Source of the DNA: Clostridia bacterium
Lineage (GTDB): Bacteria > Bacillota > Clostridia > Christensenellales > Aristaeellaceae
Reading direction: 5' to 3'
NCBI GenBank assembly: GCA_017938795.1
Contig: JAGBAV010000001.1
Coordinates: 1-40,232, forward strand
Length of the DNA: 40,232 nucleotides
Part shown: one piece after another, positions 23,601-32,318 of the stretch
How positions within the stretch are numbered: position 1 is the first letter of the stretch
Layout of the letters: the number at the start of each line of letters is the position of its first letter
Translations under genes and position numbers: made by a program
The notes under the pieces: model-generated
Databases searched by the model: none
Seen by the model: only the letters and a program-made list of their open reading frames with translations
Told to the model about the DNA's origin: nothing

Positions 23601-26195
23601 TCACATGATGGACTCGCCGCGCAGCTTCTTGGAGGCGAAATTCGCGCTGAAGAGAAGCGTGACGCTGACAAGCGTTTTGAGGATACCGATCGCGGTGGCG
23701 AAGGAGTACAGCGTGGTACCCTTGGAGGCGATGGTGATGTTGTAGACGTACAGGTCCAGCACCTCGATGGTGTTCTTGTTCATGCTGTTCTGGAAGACCA
23801 TGTACTGATCCATGCCGTTGTTGAGGATGTTGGAGATGGAGAGCATCAGCAGGACGAAGAACGTGGGCAGCAGGCCCGGCAGGGTGATGTGGCGCATGGT
23901 CTGCCAGCGGTTTGCGCCGTCGACCTTCGCCGCCTCATACTGCTCCTGATCGATGCCGGCGATGGCGGCGAGATACATGATCGCGCCCCAGCCAAGGCCC
24001 TTCCATGTGTTCCATGCCCACATCTTCAGCCAGATGTGCTCGCCGCTGTTGAGCCATGCGACGGGCTGGTCGATCGCGCCGATGGCCAGCATGAACTTGC
24101 TGAAGATGCCGGTGTCCATCGCGAACAGGCACATTGCAAACGAGAAGACCAGCGCCCAGGAGATGAAGTTGGGCAGGGTGGTGAAGATCTGGACGAACTT
24201 CTTGAAGCGGACGTTGTTCACCTCATTGAGGAAGATGGCGAAGACCATCGGCAGCCAGCTGGTCAGCAGGTTGAGACCGGACATGCCGAAGGTATTCTTC
24301 AGCACGCGGATGATGTTCTCCCTGTGGCCGGGGTTGGTGAACATTTCAGTGAACCACTTCAGCCCGACGAATTCCTGCTCGCTCATGGGCACGCCGAACT
24401 TGTAGTTATAGAAGGCGTAGCTCCAGCCGTAGAGCGGCAGATAGCTGAAGAGGAAGACAGCGACGAGGAAGGGGAGCATCAGCAGGAAGAGCTTGTACTT
24501 CTTGGGGAGCTCCTCCAGATGCGCGAAGTTGGCGAAGAAGGCGGCGAAGACCAGCAGCGGCAGCGAGATATAGGTATATACCGTCGCCGTTGCGGAGCCG
24601 ATTGTGCGCGGCACCTGCGTGCTCAGCAGCAGCCATCCCACAATGCGGACAGCGAAGGCAAGCACAAACAGGATGATGGTGATGCGCCTGTCCTTGTTGG
24701 CGATGAGCGCCGCCGCACCGGCGAGGGTCAGCAGCAGCGCAGCCCAGATGCCGATGCTCTGTGTGTTCGCGGCCTGCCCCATGATCTGCGCGACCATATC
24801 GGCGGTGAGATCCTCCTTGGGCTCCTCGCCGTACATGGTCTTGCCCTTGTTGTCTTTGGGCTCAAGGACGTCCTGCGGGACGTCAAAGATCAGCGACTGC
24901 GCGCCGTATACGGACACCGTGGACTGAACCTTGTTCTTACCGGGCTTGCTGAAGGAATAGGAAGCGGAGGGCAGCAGCATCATGACGACGGCCGCCAGCG
25001 CGAGCGCCACAGCAGTGACACGCAGGCGTTTGCTTTCCGGGATGGGGTTGCTGAAATACGGGACATTCGCTGTGCGCACGCCCATCACGCCGCACAGCGC
25101 GCTGGCGGCTGCGGTCATCGTCATGAGCATGGGGCAGACGGTGACGCAGCCGAGGCCGAGCTTGGAGAGCTGGCGGGCGGCGCTGGTGAACATGTCGCCG
25201 TCGCTGATGGTCATCACGCCCATGACCGCAGTGCCGAAGAGCACGGCAGCCAGCGTGGTCATCGCCAGAGAGAACCAGCGGTCAACCCTGGGCAGGAAGG
25301 CCAGCAGCGCGCCCAGCAGCAGCAGAGCCGCGCCGCCGAGCAGATAGGCGTTGATGCCGTTGGTGGAGTTCTTGATGGTGAAGATGCCCCTGATGTTGGT
25401 GACGTCGCCGGAGTAGGGCTCCAGCACAGCGATATCACCGGAGACGACGTCGGCAAAGACGTTCTGCTCCCCAGCGATGGCGGCAAGCGTGGGCTCGCTG
25501 CCCATCATCTCCTGCGCGAGGGTGAGGGAGCGGTTCATGGCGGCGCTGTCCGCCTCGCTGCCGGTGATGCTGGCCGGCACGCTGACCACATGACCGGGCA
25601 GCATCAGCATGGCGACGGCGGCGACAGCCAGCGCGCCGCTGAGCCTGCGCCATGCGGTATCGCCGATGGGCAGTGGCTCTGCGTCCTTGAGGGCGAGCGC
25701 GGTCACCAGCACCTGAATGATGGATGCGGCGGCCGGGATATACGCGAAGACCTGCAATTCATCCAGCAGGAGCGCAAAGAGCAGGGAGGAGGAGACGTTC
25801 ATCAGCTGCAGCGTGAAGGCGGCAATGAACGCGCAGGCGGCGCAGCTGACAACGAACGCAGCCTGCGGGCAGCCTGCGCCGATGAGGCTGAGCACGCCTG
25901 TGGCGGGCTGCACGCGGCGGCGGACAGGCACAAGGCTGAGCGCAAGGCCAGCAGCCATCAGCGCAAGGCCGATGATCAGATTCCCTCCGCCTGTCTCAAT
26001 GAGCGAGAGCTGGGGTATGGCGTCCGCAGGAAGCCCAATGCCCGGCTTAAGCAGATCCAGCAGGGAGAGTGTCTGGGGGAAGAGCGCTGCCGTCTCCGGT
26101 CCGATCTGGCTGTGGACATAGATCTTGACTGCAGGCAGGAAGAGACAGATGATCGCTGCAGCCAGACACAGGCAGGCGATCCACTTCTTTTTCAT
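23601..26195 (-). CDS. LplB-type sugar permease fused to a long N-terminal region of three tandem 4-TM modules
   Basis: 864 residues, almost three times a normal LplB subunit. Residues about 565-864 are an ordinary CUT1 permease (start of helix 1 at KYKLFLLMLPFLVAVFLFSYLPLYG; EAA loop YEAAKVDGANRWQTMRHITLP near 754-774). Residues 1-560 are extra: three similar units at about 1-168, 183-378 and 388-556. Each has a first helix ending in Leu-Pro (LFLPAV, LMLPGH, MLLPSA), a polar loop of about 45-80 residues, and three more helices. That gives about 12 extra helices and three exported loops. I do not recognise this region as a named family; extra binding or sensing at the membrane is a guess. The ATG at 26195 with a weak AAGAAG eight bases ahead is chosen over a GTG at 26204. 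One continuous frame, so not an annotation artefact. Confidence 0.85.
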   Translation of the reverse strand: MKKKWIACLCLAAAIICLFLPAVKIYVHSQIGPETAALFPQTLSLLDLLKPGIGLPADAIPQLSLIETGGGNLIIGLALMAAGLALSLVPVRRRVQPATGVLSLIGAGCPQAAFVVSCAACAFIAAFTLQLMNVSSSLLFALLLDELQVFAYIPAAASIIQVLVTALALKDAEPLPIGDTAWRRLSGALAVAAVAMLMLPGHVVSVPASITGSEADSAAMNRSLTLAQEMMGSEPTLAAIAGEQNVFADVVSGDIAVLEPYSGDVTNIRGIFTIKNSTNGINAYLLGGAALLLLGALLAFLPRVDRWFSLAMTTLAAVLFGTAVMGVMTISDGDMFTSAARQLSKLGLGCVTVCPMLMTMTAAASALCGVMGVRTANVPYFSNPIPESKRLRVTAVALALAAVVMMLLPSASYSFSKPGKNKVQSTVSVYGAQSLIFDVPQDVLEPKDNKGKTMYGEEPKEDLTADMVAQIMGQAANTQSIGIWAALLLTLAGAAALIANKDRRITIILFVLAFAVRIVGWLLLSTQVPRTIGSATATVYTYISLPLLVFAAFFANFAHLEELPKKYKLFLLMLPFLVAVFLFSYLPLYGWSYAFYNYKFGVPMSEQEFVGLKWFTEMFTNPGHRENIIRVLKNTFGMSGLNLLTSWLPMVFAIFLNEVNNVRFKKFVQIFTTLPNFISWALVFSFAMCLFAMDTGIFSKFMLAIGAIDQPVAWLNSGEHIWLKMWAWNTWKGLGWGAIMYLAAIAGIDQEQYEAAKVDGANRWQTMRHITLPGLLPTFFVLLMLSISNILNNGMDQYMVFQNSMNKNTIEVLDLYVYNITIASKGTTLYSFATAIGILKTLVSVTLLFSANFASKKLRGESIM

Positions 26196-26227
26196 ACCGA
26201 TCACTTCTTTCTGATGTGTTTGCCGGA

Positions 26228-27808
26228 TTATATGCAGGGATTCAGGCGGATGCGGACGGTTTCGCCGCGATGGACGAAGAGCTCGAAGTTGCTCTCATCG
26301 CCGTTGCGGCAGCGGTCGCATACCCAGCGATCACCCTCAAAATGCCCTTCCTCCACGGAGAGGAAATTCAGCGTTCCGCTCTGGCGGGACTGGAGGAGCG
26401 GCCACGGATCCTCCACAAGGGGATCGGGCCTGCGCCTGAAATCCACCTTCACGCCGCAGCCGGAGAGGAAGAATTCATCCTCATCCGTCTGGATCAGGAG
26501 GGCGCGCCCGCGCGCGGTCAGCACGTCGGCGTTCTGCGGGTCGCGGGTATTGATGCGGCTGCCCAGCCCCCAGCGGCCGCCGCCGGCGCTGATGAACTTC
26601 GCCTCGATGTGATAGCGATCAAGGCGAAGATACTGCTTGTCCATGAATTCCTGCTGGACGAGCGCATGCACCCTGCCCGTGCCGCGCCAGCGGATGAGCA
26701 GAGGCGCGACGCCCATGACGGCCTTCATGCTCTGCGCAACGTGCACGGCCTCCGGCAGGAGGCTGCCGCCCGCGTCCAGCGCGCTGGCGCCGCCGAAGCA
26801 GGCCATGCCGATGCAGCCGTAGTCCGCGAAGGCCTCCATCATATTCATGGCGTTGGCCTCGCCCATGATCGGGCTCTCCGGGATGAAGAGCGGGTTGTCA
26901 TTGCGCGCATAGAGCCCGGTAACGCGGCGGTAACGCTCCCTGTCCGGGACGTACATATCCGGGCAGAGCAGGTCGATGTCGGGCGCTGCGGCCTTGTAGA
27001 TATCCAGCACGCGGCCCACGGCAGCGCCGCTGTTGTAGCAGGCGCCGGCCTCTTCATAGCCCTGCTCGCCGAGCATGACATTGGTGAAGACCGGAATATC
27101 GTACTGCGCCCGACCGGCCATGGCGACGGCGTTCATGTAGCGCGCATGCGCCCATGCCATGAATGCCTCGTGAGCATGCCGGCCAAAACGGCTGCGCCAG
27201 CTGCTTCCGCCGGGCATCACGCCGCAGTCCTCAAGCACAATGCCGTCAAGACACGCCGGAACGTCCTGACGATAGAGCGCGAGCGTTTCGTCGGAATAAT
27301 CGAAGTCGGTGTTGGCCAGACCCATTTCATTCTCAACCTGCACGGCGATGACCGTGCGGGTATCGCCGTCCGCCTCGCGCAGATGCGCCATGAGCGCGGC
27401 GAAGGCGCGGCTGTCCGCCTGCTGCGTGGCCTCGCATACGGGGGAGAGGCTGGCGACATGACCGCCGTCGCGCCCGCGCGCGACACGGTAAAGATCGGGG
27501 CGGAGCTTGACCCATTCGGGCACATAGTTGGGATGACCGTTCTTGCTTGCGCCGAACCAGAGCAGCACCAGATACAGGCCATTCTCCCGGCAGCGCCGGA
27601 TCAGATCGTCCGCATCGTCAAAACAGAAGCTGCCCTCCTGCGGCTCTGTACGGAACCAGTAGATGGGCGCCTCGAGCAGATTGCCGTGATAGGCCTTCAC
27701 AGCGGCGATCTCCCGCTCCAGCATGGACGGGTCGCCCGTGGAGGAGTTATGCGTCTGCAGGCCAAGCGGCAGGATGGGATTCCCTGCACGGTCACGGAAG
27801 AAATCCAT
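26228..27808 (-). CDS. GH35-like clan GH-A glycosidase (DUF5597-type putative beta-galactosidase)
   Basis: 526-residue TIM-barrel hydrolase. The clan GH-A acid/base is E161 in AVQVENEMG and the likely nucleophile E311 in LFIPESPIMG. The overall plan, including a beta-rich C-terminus about 380-526, resembles the GH35-like proteins that carry a DUF5597 C-terminal domain; a GH42-like assignment is the main alternative. No signal peptide. The start is the ATG at 27808 after AAGGAGG; the longer reading to 27892 runs back into lacI and is rejected. It lies 11 bases after lacI and 32 bases before the fused permease, so it probably cleaves the sugar imported by that system. Substrate unknown, beta-galactoside most likely. 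Confidence 0.75.
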   Translation of the reverse strand: MDFFRDRAGNPILPLGLQTHNSSTGDPSMLEREIAAVKAYHGNLLEAPIYWFRTEPQEGSFCFDDADDLIRRCRENGLYLVLLWFGASKNGHPNYVPEWVKLRPDLYRVARGRDGGHVASLSPVCEATQQADSRAFAALMAHLREADGDTRTVIAVQVENEMGLANTDFDYSDETLALYRQDVPACLDGIVLEDCGVMPGGSSWRSRFGRHAHEAFMAWAHARYMNAVAMAGRAQYDIPVFTNVMLGEQGYEEAGACYNSGAAVGRVLDIYKAAAPDIDLLCPDMYVPDRERYRRVTGLYARNDNPLFIPESPIMGEANAMNMMEAFADYGCIGMACFGGASALDAGGSLLPEAVHVAQSMKAVMGVAPLLIRWRGTGRVHALVQQEFMDKQYLRLDRYHIEAKFISAGGGRWGLGSRINTRDPQNADVLTARGRALLIQTDEDEFFLSGCGVKVDFRRRPDPLVEDPWPLLQSRQSGTLNFLSVEEGHFEGDRWVCDRCRNGDESNFELFVHRGETVRIRLNPCI

Positions 27809-27819
27809 AGGCAGCCTCC

Positions 27820-28809
27820 TTATTTCAGCGCGGACACGGTGTCGCCGTCCATCAGCATGCCGTCGACAATGGCGGTATGGGGAACATAGCACTTGGGATC
27901 CTCGATCGCGCTGATGATCTCCTGCACGGCAAGACGGCCCATCTCGCGCGGATTCTGATGATAGGTGGTCAGCGGGGTGTTCATCAGCTGGACAACGCTG
28001 ATGCCGCCGAAGCCCATGACGCTGACGTCCTGCGGCACATGCAGCCCGCTGCGCTCGATGGCCTGCATGCCGCCAAGCGCGCAGATATCATCCGGGAAGA
28101 TGACGCATGTCGGTGGATGGGGCAGGGTGAGGAGCTGCTTTACGGCGTCCGCCGCAGGCTGTACCTGACGGAAATGGCGGGCAACAACAAACTCGGGCGG
28201 GACGGAGATGCCGCATTCCCTGCAGCCCCTGTGGAAGCCGGCAAGACGCTGGCTGGTGACGGTCGAAAGCTCGCCGTGGATGAAGGCGATGCGTTCATGA
28301 CCGAGGCTGTGCGCATGACGAACCAGCACCTCCATGGCCTGAACGTTGTCGTTGCGGATGACTGTACAGCCGGGCTGCTCATACTCGATGGAGACAAGCG
28401 GCATGCCGCTGTCGAAGATGGACTGCATGCTGCTCTTATCGTAGGGGATCTGCACAAGCAGCACGCCGGCGCACTGCCTGCGCATTGCATGCTCGTAGTA
28501 GGTCATGCCCGCGTTATTCTGGAGGAAGGTGATTTCATATCCATGCTCAGCGGCTTCCTGCTGAATGGACTCGAGAACCTCGGAGAAAAACTCATGCGTG
28601 AACAGATTATAGTAGAGGATGCCGATGTTCTTGCTGCGGTTGGTCTTCAGCAGCCGCGCAGCCTCGTTGGGCTGATAGCCCATCTCCCGCGCGACGCGGC
28701 GGACCATCTCTGCCCGCTCGCGGCTGATACCGGGGCGATTGTTCAGCGCGCGTGATACGGCGGCGATGGACAGCCCGCACTGCTCAGCGACCATTCGGAT
28801 TGTGACCAC
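27820..28809 (-). CDS. LacI-family transcriptional repressor, autoregulated
   Basis: 329-residue regulator. The N-terminal helix-turn-helix reads TIRMVAEQCGLSIAAVSRALNN with the hinge-helix QPNEAARLLKT; a periplasmic-binding-protein-like sugar sensor domain follows (about 60-329). GTG 28809 is chosen because GAGG lies about ten bases ahead and the product then starts right at the DNA-binding domain; upstream codons in the frame (to 28998) cross the promoter and operator. First gene of the five-gene transport operon. A GTAAAACGTTTAC operator sits between its -10 box and start codon, so it should repress itself and the operon until its sugar binds. Confidence 0.92.
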   Translation of the reverse strand: MVTIRMVAEQCGLSIAAVSRALNNRPGISRERAEMVRRVAREMGYQPNEAARLLKTNRSKNIGILYYNLFTHEFFSEVLESIQQEAAEHGYEITFLQNNAGMTYYEHAMRRQCAGVLLVQIPYDKSSMQSIFDSGMPLVSIEYEQPGCTVIRNDNVQAMEVLVRHAHSLGHERIAFIHGELSTVTSQRLAGFHRGCRECGISVPPEFVVARHFRQVQPAADAVKQLLTLPHPPTCVIFPDDICALGGMQAIERSGLHVPQDVSVMGFGGISVVQLMNTPLTTYHQNPREMGRLAVQEIISAIEDPKCYVPHTAIVDGMLMDGDTVSALK

Positions 28810-28837
28810 GGACTGCACACCTCGTTTTCGGATAAAG

Positions 28838-28850
28838 GTAAAACGTTTAC
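28838..28850. promoter_or_regulatory. LacI-type operator O1
   Basis: GTAAAACGTTTAC is a near-perfect version of the CG-centred palindrome GTAAACGTTTAC bound by LacI/GalR regulators. It lies 10 bases downstream of the -10 box of the lacI promoter, a position where bound repressor blocks initiation. Confidence 0.8.
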
Positions 28851-28860
28851 GTTCGATTGT

Positions 28861-28890
28861 ATTATACCGAGACAGCGCTGTGCTTGTCAA
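28861..28890 (-). promoter_or_regulatory. Sigma-A promoter of lacI and its transport operon
   Basis: On the minus strand a perfect TTGACA (28890-28885), an 18-base spacer and a perfect TATAAT (28866-28861). It drives lacI and probably the four genes after it, since no terminator is seen before 20874. Confidence 0.9.
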
Positions 28891-29005
28891 TCGTAAATGG
28901 GCGGTAATGGACAGAATGTAATGAAAATTTATAGAAGTTATGACGTTTGCAGGCGGGAAAATTTGAAATACAAGGCGAATAATATAGTGACATAACAAAA
29001 AGAAG

Positions 29006-29017
29006 GTAAACGTTTAC
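29006..29017. promoter_or_regulatory. LacI-type operator O2
   Basis: A perfect 12-bp palindrome GTAAACGTTTAC, the same site as O1 and 168 bases from it. It faces the + strand esterase/GH74/GH31 genes. A weak -10 (TATAGT, 28983-28988) lies just upstream, so O2 may control rightward transcription, or O1 and O2 may be bridged by looping. Confidence 0.75.
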
Positions 29018-29035
29018 GCTCTGAAGCGGAGCGGG

Positions 29036-29266
29036 ATGGCGGACGAATGGATGAAAAGCTCAGCATTCACTCAGAAATTCCGGCGATGGGAATGCGACGG
29101 ATGCCGGTTCTGCCGGCCACAGAACCGGAAAACAGCGGCGTCAGGGAAACGGCCGGAAAATGTAAGAATTGTGTCACAAATAGCGATGCGGAGGGCCGGA
29201 GAGGGAATCACGCCCGCGGCAGACTGTGGTATACTGATCAAGAAAACGCTGGAGGTGACGGCATGA
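29036..29266 (+). CDS. Possible small ORF in the leader of the esterase operon
   Basis: A 76-codon frame starts at ATG 29036 four bases after GGAG and ends in TGA overlapping the esterase ATG (ATGA). The product is basic and contains a CxxCxxC cluster (WECDGCRFC). The overlap would suit translational coupling, but the spacing is short, the codon pattern is not clearly coding, and a 9-bp hairpin (29104-29128) and an extended -10 (TGGTATACT, 29227-29235) lie inside it. It may simply be leader sequence. I recognise no family. Confidence 0.2.
   Translation: MADEWMKSSAFTQKFRRWECDGCRFCRPQNRKTAASGKRPENVRIVSQIAMRRAGEGITPAADCGILIKKTLEVTA
29104..29128 (+). other. Perfect 9-bp hairpin in the leader upstream of the esterase operon
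   Basis: Arms 29104-29112 and 29120-29128 pair perfectly around a 7-base loop. It is followed by AAAA rather than a T-tract, so it is not a normal terminator on this strand, and no T-tract follows on the other. Confidence 0.5.
29227..29235 (+). promoter_or_regulatory. Extended -10 promoter candidate for the esterase/GH74/GH31 genes
   Basis: TGG plus TATACT (29230-29235) lies 28 bases before the esterase start codon. No -35 consensus is visible. If used, transcription begins about 225 bases beyond operator O2, which would weaken a direct role of O2. Confidence 0.35.
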
Positions 29267-30003
29267 CAGAGGAGTGCGTACGCCTTGACGGCCATCCGCT
29301 GATGCTCTGCACGCAGGGAGAGGGCGGCCCGGTGATCTATTGGGGCACAGCCTGCGGGCAGGAGGCGATGATCCGTGAGGCGGCTTCGCTTCTCAGCGAG
29401 CGCACGCCGGGCCTTTCGTGGACGCTTGCGGCCTATGGCATGCCGCGCTGGAATCATGACTATTCGCCATGGCCGTCGCCTGCGGTCTTCAGGGGAGAGT
29501 CGTTCACCGGCGGCGCACGGGATACTCTTGATTGGCTCCGGCAGGTCTTGATCCCCTATGCAGAGGGGACACGGGGCATGGGCGGCGGAATGCGGATGAC
29601 CGCAGGGTATTCGCTTTCCGGGCTCTTCAGCCTCTATGCGCTCTACGAATGCGCGCTGTTTGACGGCTCGGCGGCCTGCAGCCCGTCGCTGTGGTATCCC
29701 GGGTGGGAGGCATACATGAACGGGCGCACCCCTGCAAAGCCGTGCGCCGTCTGCCTGAGCCTCGGGCGCACAGAGGAGCGGACGAGGAACAGAACAATGG
29801 CGGCTGTGGGCGACGCAGTGCGCGCGCAGGCGCAGCGGCTTGCTGGATGCCCGATGGTGAAGCGCAGCGAGCTGGTATGGCATCCGGGCGGACACTTTGC
29901 GCAGAATGAGCTGCGCATGGCGCACGGGCTTGCGTGGCTAGTCCGGCATGCAGCCTGCAGGGAGGATGCAGAAGAATCAACCAATAAGGAAGGGATACTG
30001 TGA
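29263..30003 (+). CDS. Small alpha/beta-hydrolase esterase (Fes/EstD-like fold)
   Basis: 246-residue esterase of the Fes/IroE or putative esterase type. The nucleophile elbow reads AGYSLSGLFSLYAL, with S117 as probable nucleophile; its position +2 is Ser rather than the usual Gly (GxSxS instead of GxSxG). The catalytic histidine is probably H211 in WHPGGHFAQ. No signal peptide. The start is the ATG at 29263, seven bases after GGAGG; a longer frame to 29047 is rejected for lack of conservation and ribosome binding site. Its stop overlaps the GH74 start (GTGA), so it is made together with GH74 and GH31. Removal of acetyl groups from imported xyloglucan fragments is a reasonable inference. Confidence 0.75.
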   Translation: MTEECVRLDGHPLMLCTQGEGGPVIYWGTACGQEAMIREAASLLSERTPGLSWTLAAYGMPRWNHDYSPWPSPAVFRGESFTGGARDTLDWLRQVLIPYAEGTRGMGGGMRMTAGYSLSGLFSLYALYECALFDGSAACSPSLWYPGWEAYMNGRTPAKPCAVCLSLGRTEERTRNRTMAAVGDAVRAQAQRLAGCPMVKRSELVWHPGGHFAQNELRMAHGLAWLVRHAACREDAEESTNKEGIL

Positions 30004-32318
30004 GAAACGTACCGTATATCTATCGTCATCTGCCCATTGGCGGCGGCGGATATGTGACCGGATTCATCTTTCATCCGACGCAGCGCGATCTGCTGTATGC
30101 GCGCACGGATATCGGCGGCATGTACCGGTTTGATCCCTACTCGCAGGAGTGGGTGAGCCTGATCGATCATGTGACGCCGCTTGATCTGAGTCAGGCATTC
30201 CCGATCTCCGCGGCGGTAGATCCGGCGAGGCCTGAAAGGCTGTATGTCGCCTGCGGCGAGCGGCACCTCAGCCAGGGGACGCTTGCGGTATCGGAGGATT
30301 ACGGCGATACGTTCCGCTGCACGACGATCCCGGTGCGCGTTCACGGCAACCTGAACGGGCGCGGTACGGGTGAGCGGCTGCTGCTCAGCCGGGAGGACGA
30401 CAGCACGCTGATCTTCGCCAGCCAGCTGGACGGTCTGCTGATCAGCCGAGATCTTGGCGAAAGCTGGGAGGCGGTGGATGCGTTGCCCGAGCGGGCACTG
30501 ACCTTCGCGGCGCAGCCCTGCGCAGGCGTGCTGCTTGTGGGCAGCGCCGGCCTTGAGCGGGGCGTGCCGGGGGTACGCCGCGGGCCGAGCCTCTACGTCT
30601 CCTATGACGGCGGCGCGAGCTTTGCTGTGATGGAGCAGCCGAAGGATCCCCGCGTGCCGGGGACTGCGCTGCTGGGGCATGTCGCTCAGCGCTGGGCGGC
30701 GGACGAGCGCTATGTGTATGTGACGTTTGCTGCGACGGGGCGCAATAGCTACATACAGGACGTCGGCTACAGCAATGACTCCGGCGACAGTGAATGCGGG
30801 CGGATCGTCCGCTATCCGATCGGGAACGACGGCAGGCTTGGCGCGATGGAGGATATCACACCGCCGTTCTATGCCGATACGCAGTTCGGCTTCTCCGGCC
30901 TGTCGGCGTGCCCTGCCCGGAGCGGGCTGCTGGCAGCGTCGAGCATCTGCCGGGAGGAGGGCGACTTTGTCTGCGTCTCGGAGGACAGAGGCGAGAACTG
31001 GCGCGTGGTGATGTGCGATCTGCAAATCGGCCGGATGGAGTTCCGCCTGCCGTATATGCGCCCCTGCTGCAATGCGGGCAGGAGCATCGTCCACTGGATG
31101 AGCGACTTCGCGATCGATCCGTTTGATCCCCGGTGCGCATGGTTCAATACGGGCACGGGCGTGTTCCGGACGCAGAACCTGCTGGACGACGAGGTGATCT
31201 TCTGCGACTGGTGTGACGGCATAGAGGAGACGGTGCATCTGAATGTCTATGCCCCGACGGACGGGCGCAATCAGGTGATCGATATCATCGGCGATCTGGG
31301 TGGGTTCGCCTTCGAGCAGCTCGATCAGCACTGCCTCAACAGCTTCGCTGATGACGACGGCAACCGTTACATCACCTGCATGAACGCGGACTTCCGCGAC
31401 GAGGCGCCGGATCATGTGATCGTGACGCCGCGCGGCAACTGGAAGGGGTATACCAAGGGCGGCCTGATCGTATCGCATGACGGCTGCGTGCATTTTGACC
31501 GGCTGCCGATGCCCTATGGTCTGGATACGCAGATCGATGCGCTGCTGGCCAGAATTGAAAGGCCGAATGTCAATGCCGGATGGTGCGCGCTGTCCGCGGA
31601 TGGCGGCAGCATCGTATGGGCTGTCGGCGACGGCGACAATCTGCCTGCGCAGTGCCTGATCCGCAGCGGGGATGGCGGCGCGAGCTTTGCCCGCTGCCAT
31701 GTAACGGACATGAACGGACAGCCTGCGCAGGGCCTGATGAAACCGTTTGCCGATCGCTGCGACAGCAGCCTGTTCTACGGCTTCGGTGAGGCGGGGCAGC
31801 TGTATGTGAGCCGCGACGGCGGGCGCAGCTTCGCGCAGAAGGAAGCGCCGGATGGGTTCCCTGCGGTCAATATGGGGCTTGTGGATTGCCGGAATAAGAC
31901 GGAGATCCGGGTGGAATCCGGCGCATGTGGCGTGATCTGGCTGGCGCTGGGCGCTGGCGGGCTCTGGCGGCTTCAGTATGATCAGGCGAATGACAGGTTC
32001 TGCGGCAGGCGGGTTTCTGCGCCGGAGGACGTCGTCTTCCGCATGGGGCTTGGCCTTGGACGACCGGGCGGCGACTATATCCATGAGCGCAAGCGGATCT
32101 ACTTCAGCGGCATTGTCGGCGGAATGTACGGATTCTACAGCATGAATGACGACGGCAGTGATCTGGCGCGGCTCAATACAGCGCGGCAGATGTACGGCGA
32201 GATCAACAGCATGGACGGCGATTGCAGGGTCTATGGCAGATTCTATCTGGCGACGGGCTCCAGCGGCCTGCTGTATGGCGATATCACAGAAGCGAAAGAG
32301 GAAGAGGTGGCATTATGA
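30000..32318 (+). CDS. Xyloglucan-active beta-glucanase, glycoside hydrolase family 74, without signal peptide
   Basis: 772-residue protein of two seven-bladed beta-propellers. Family motifs are strong: GGGGYVTGFIFHPTQRDLLYARTDIGG at the N-terminus with catalytic D37, and GIEET followed by IIGDLGGFAF with the second catalytic Asp at D432. GH74 enzymes are inverting endo-xyloglucanases or reducing-end-specific xyloglucan cellobiohydrolases. Most known members are secreted; this one starts directly with the propeller and has no signal peptide, so it should work in the cytoplasm on imported oligosaccharides. The GTG at 30000 overlaps the esterase stop by four bases and follows AAGGAAGGG. The GH31 gene overlaps its own stop (ATGA). 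The family is sure; endo versus exo action is not. Confidence 0.92.
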   Translation: MRNVPYIYRHLPIGGGGYVTGFIFHPTQRDLLYARTDIGGMYRFDPYSQEWVSLIDHVTPLDLSQAFPISAAVDPARPERLYVACGERHLSQGTLAVSEDYGDTFRCTTIPVRVHGNLNGRGTGERLLLSREDDSTLIFASQLDGLLISRDLGESWEAVDALPERALTFAAQPCAGVLLVGSAGLERGVPGVRRGPSLYVSYDGGASFAVMEQPKDPRVPGTALLGHVAQRWAADERYVYVTFAATGRNSYIQDVGYSNDSGDSECGRIVRYPIGNDGRLGAMEDITPPFYADTQFGFSGLSACPARSGLLAASSICREEGDFVCVSEDRGENWRVVMCDLQIGRMEFRLPYMRPCCNAGRSIVHWMSDFAIDPFDPRCAWFNTGTGVFRTQNLLDDEVIFCDWCDGIEETVHLNVYAPTDGRNQVIDIIGDLGGFAFEQLDQHCLNSFADDDGNRYITCMNADFRDEAPDHVIVTPRGNWKGYTKGGLIVSHDGCVHFDRLPMPYGLDTQIDALLARIERPNVNAGWCALSADGGSIVWAVGDGDNLPAQCLIRSGDGGASFARCHVTDMNGQPAQGLMKPFADRCDSSLFYGFGEAGQLYVSRDGGRSFAQKEAPDGFPAVNMGLVDCRNKTEIRVESGACGVIWLALGAGGLWRLQYDQANDRFCGRRVSAPEDVVFRMGLGLGRPGGDYIHERKRIYFSGIVGGMYGFYSMNDDGSDLARLNTARQMYGEINSMDGDCRVYGRFYLATGSSGLLYGDITEAKEEEVAL

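Noticed and set aside
22251-26612. A 1453-codon open frame on the + strand across the transport operon
   Set aside because: It is antisense to three well-supported genes, has no ribosome binding site and gives a low-complexity Asp/Glu/His/Gln-rich product, as expected from GC-rich antisense frames.
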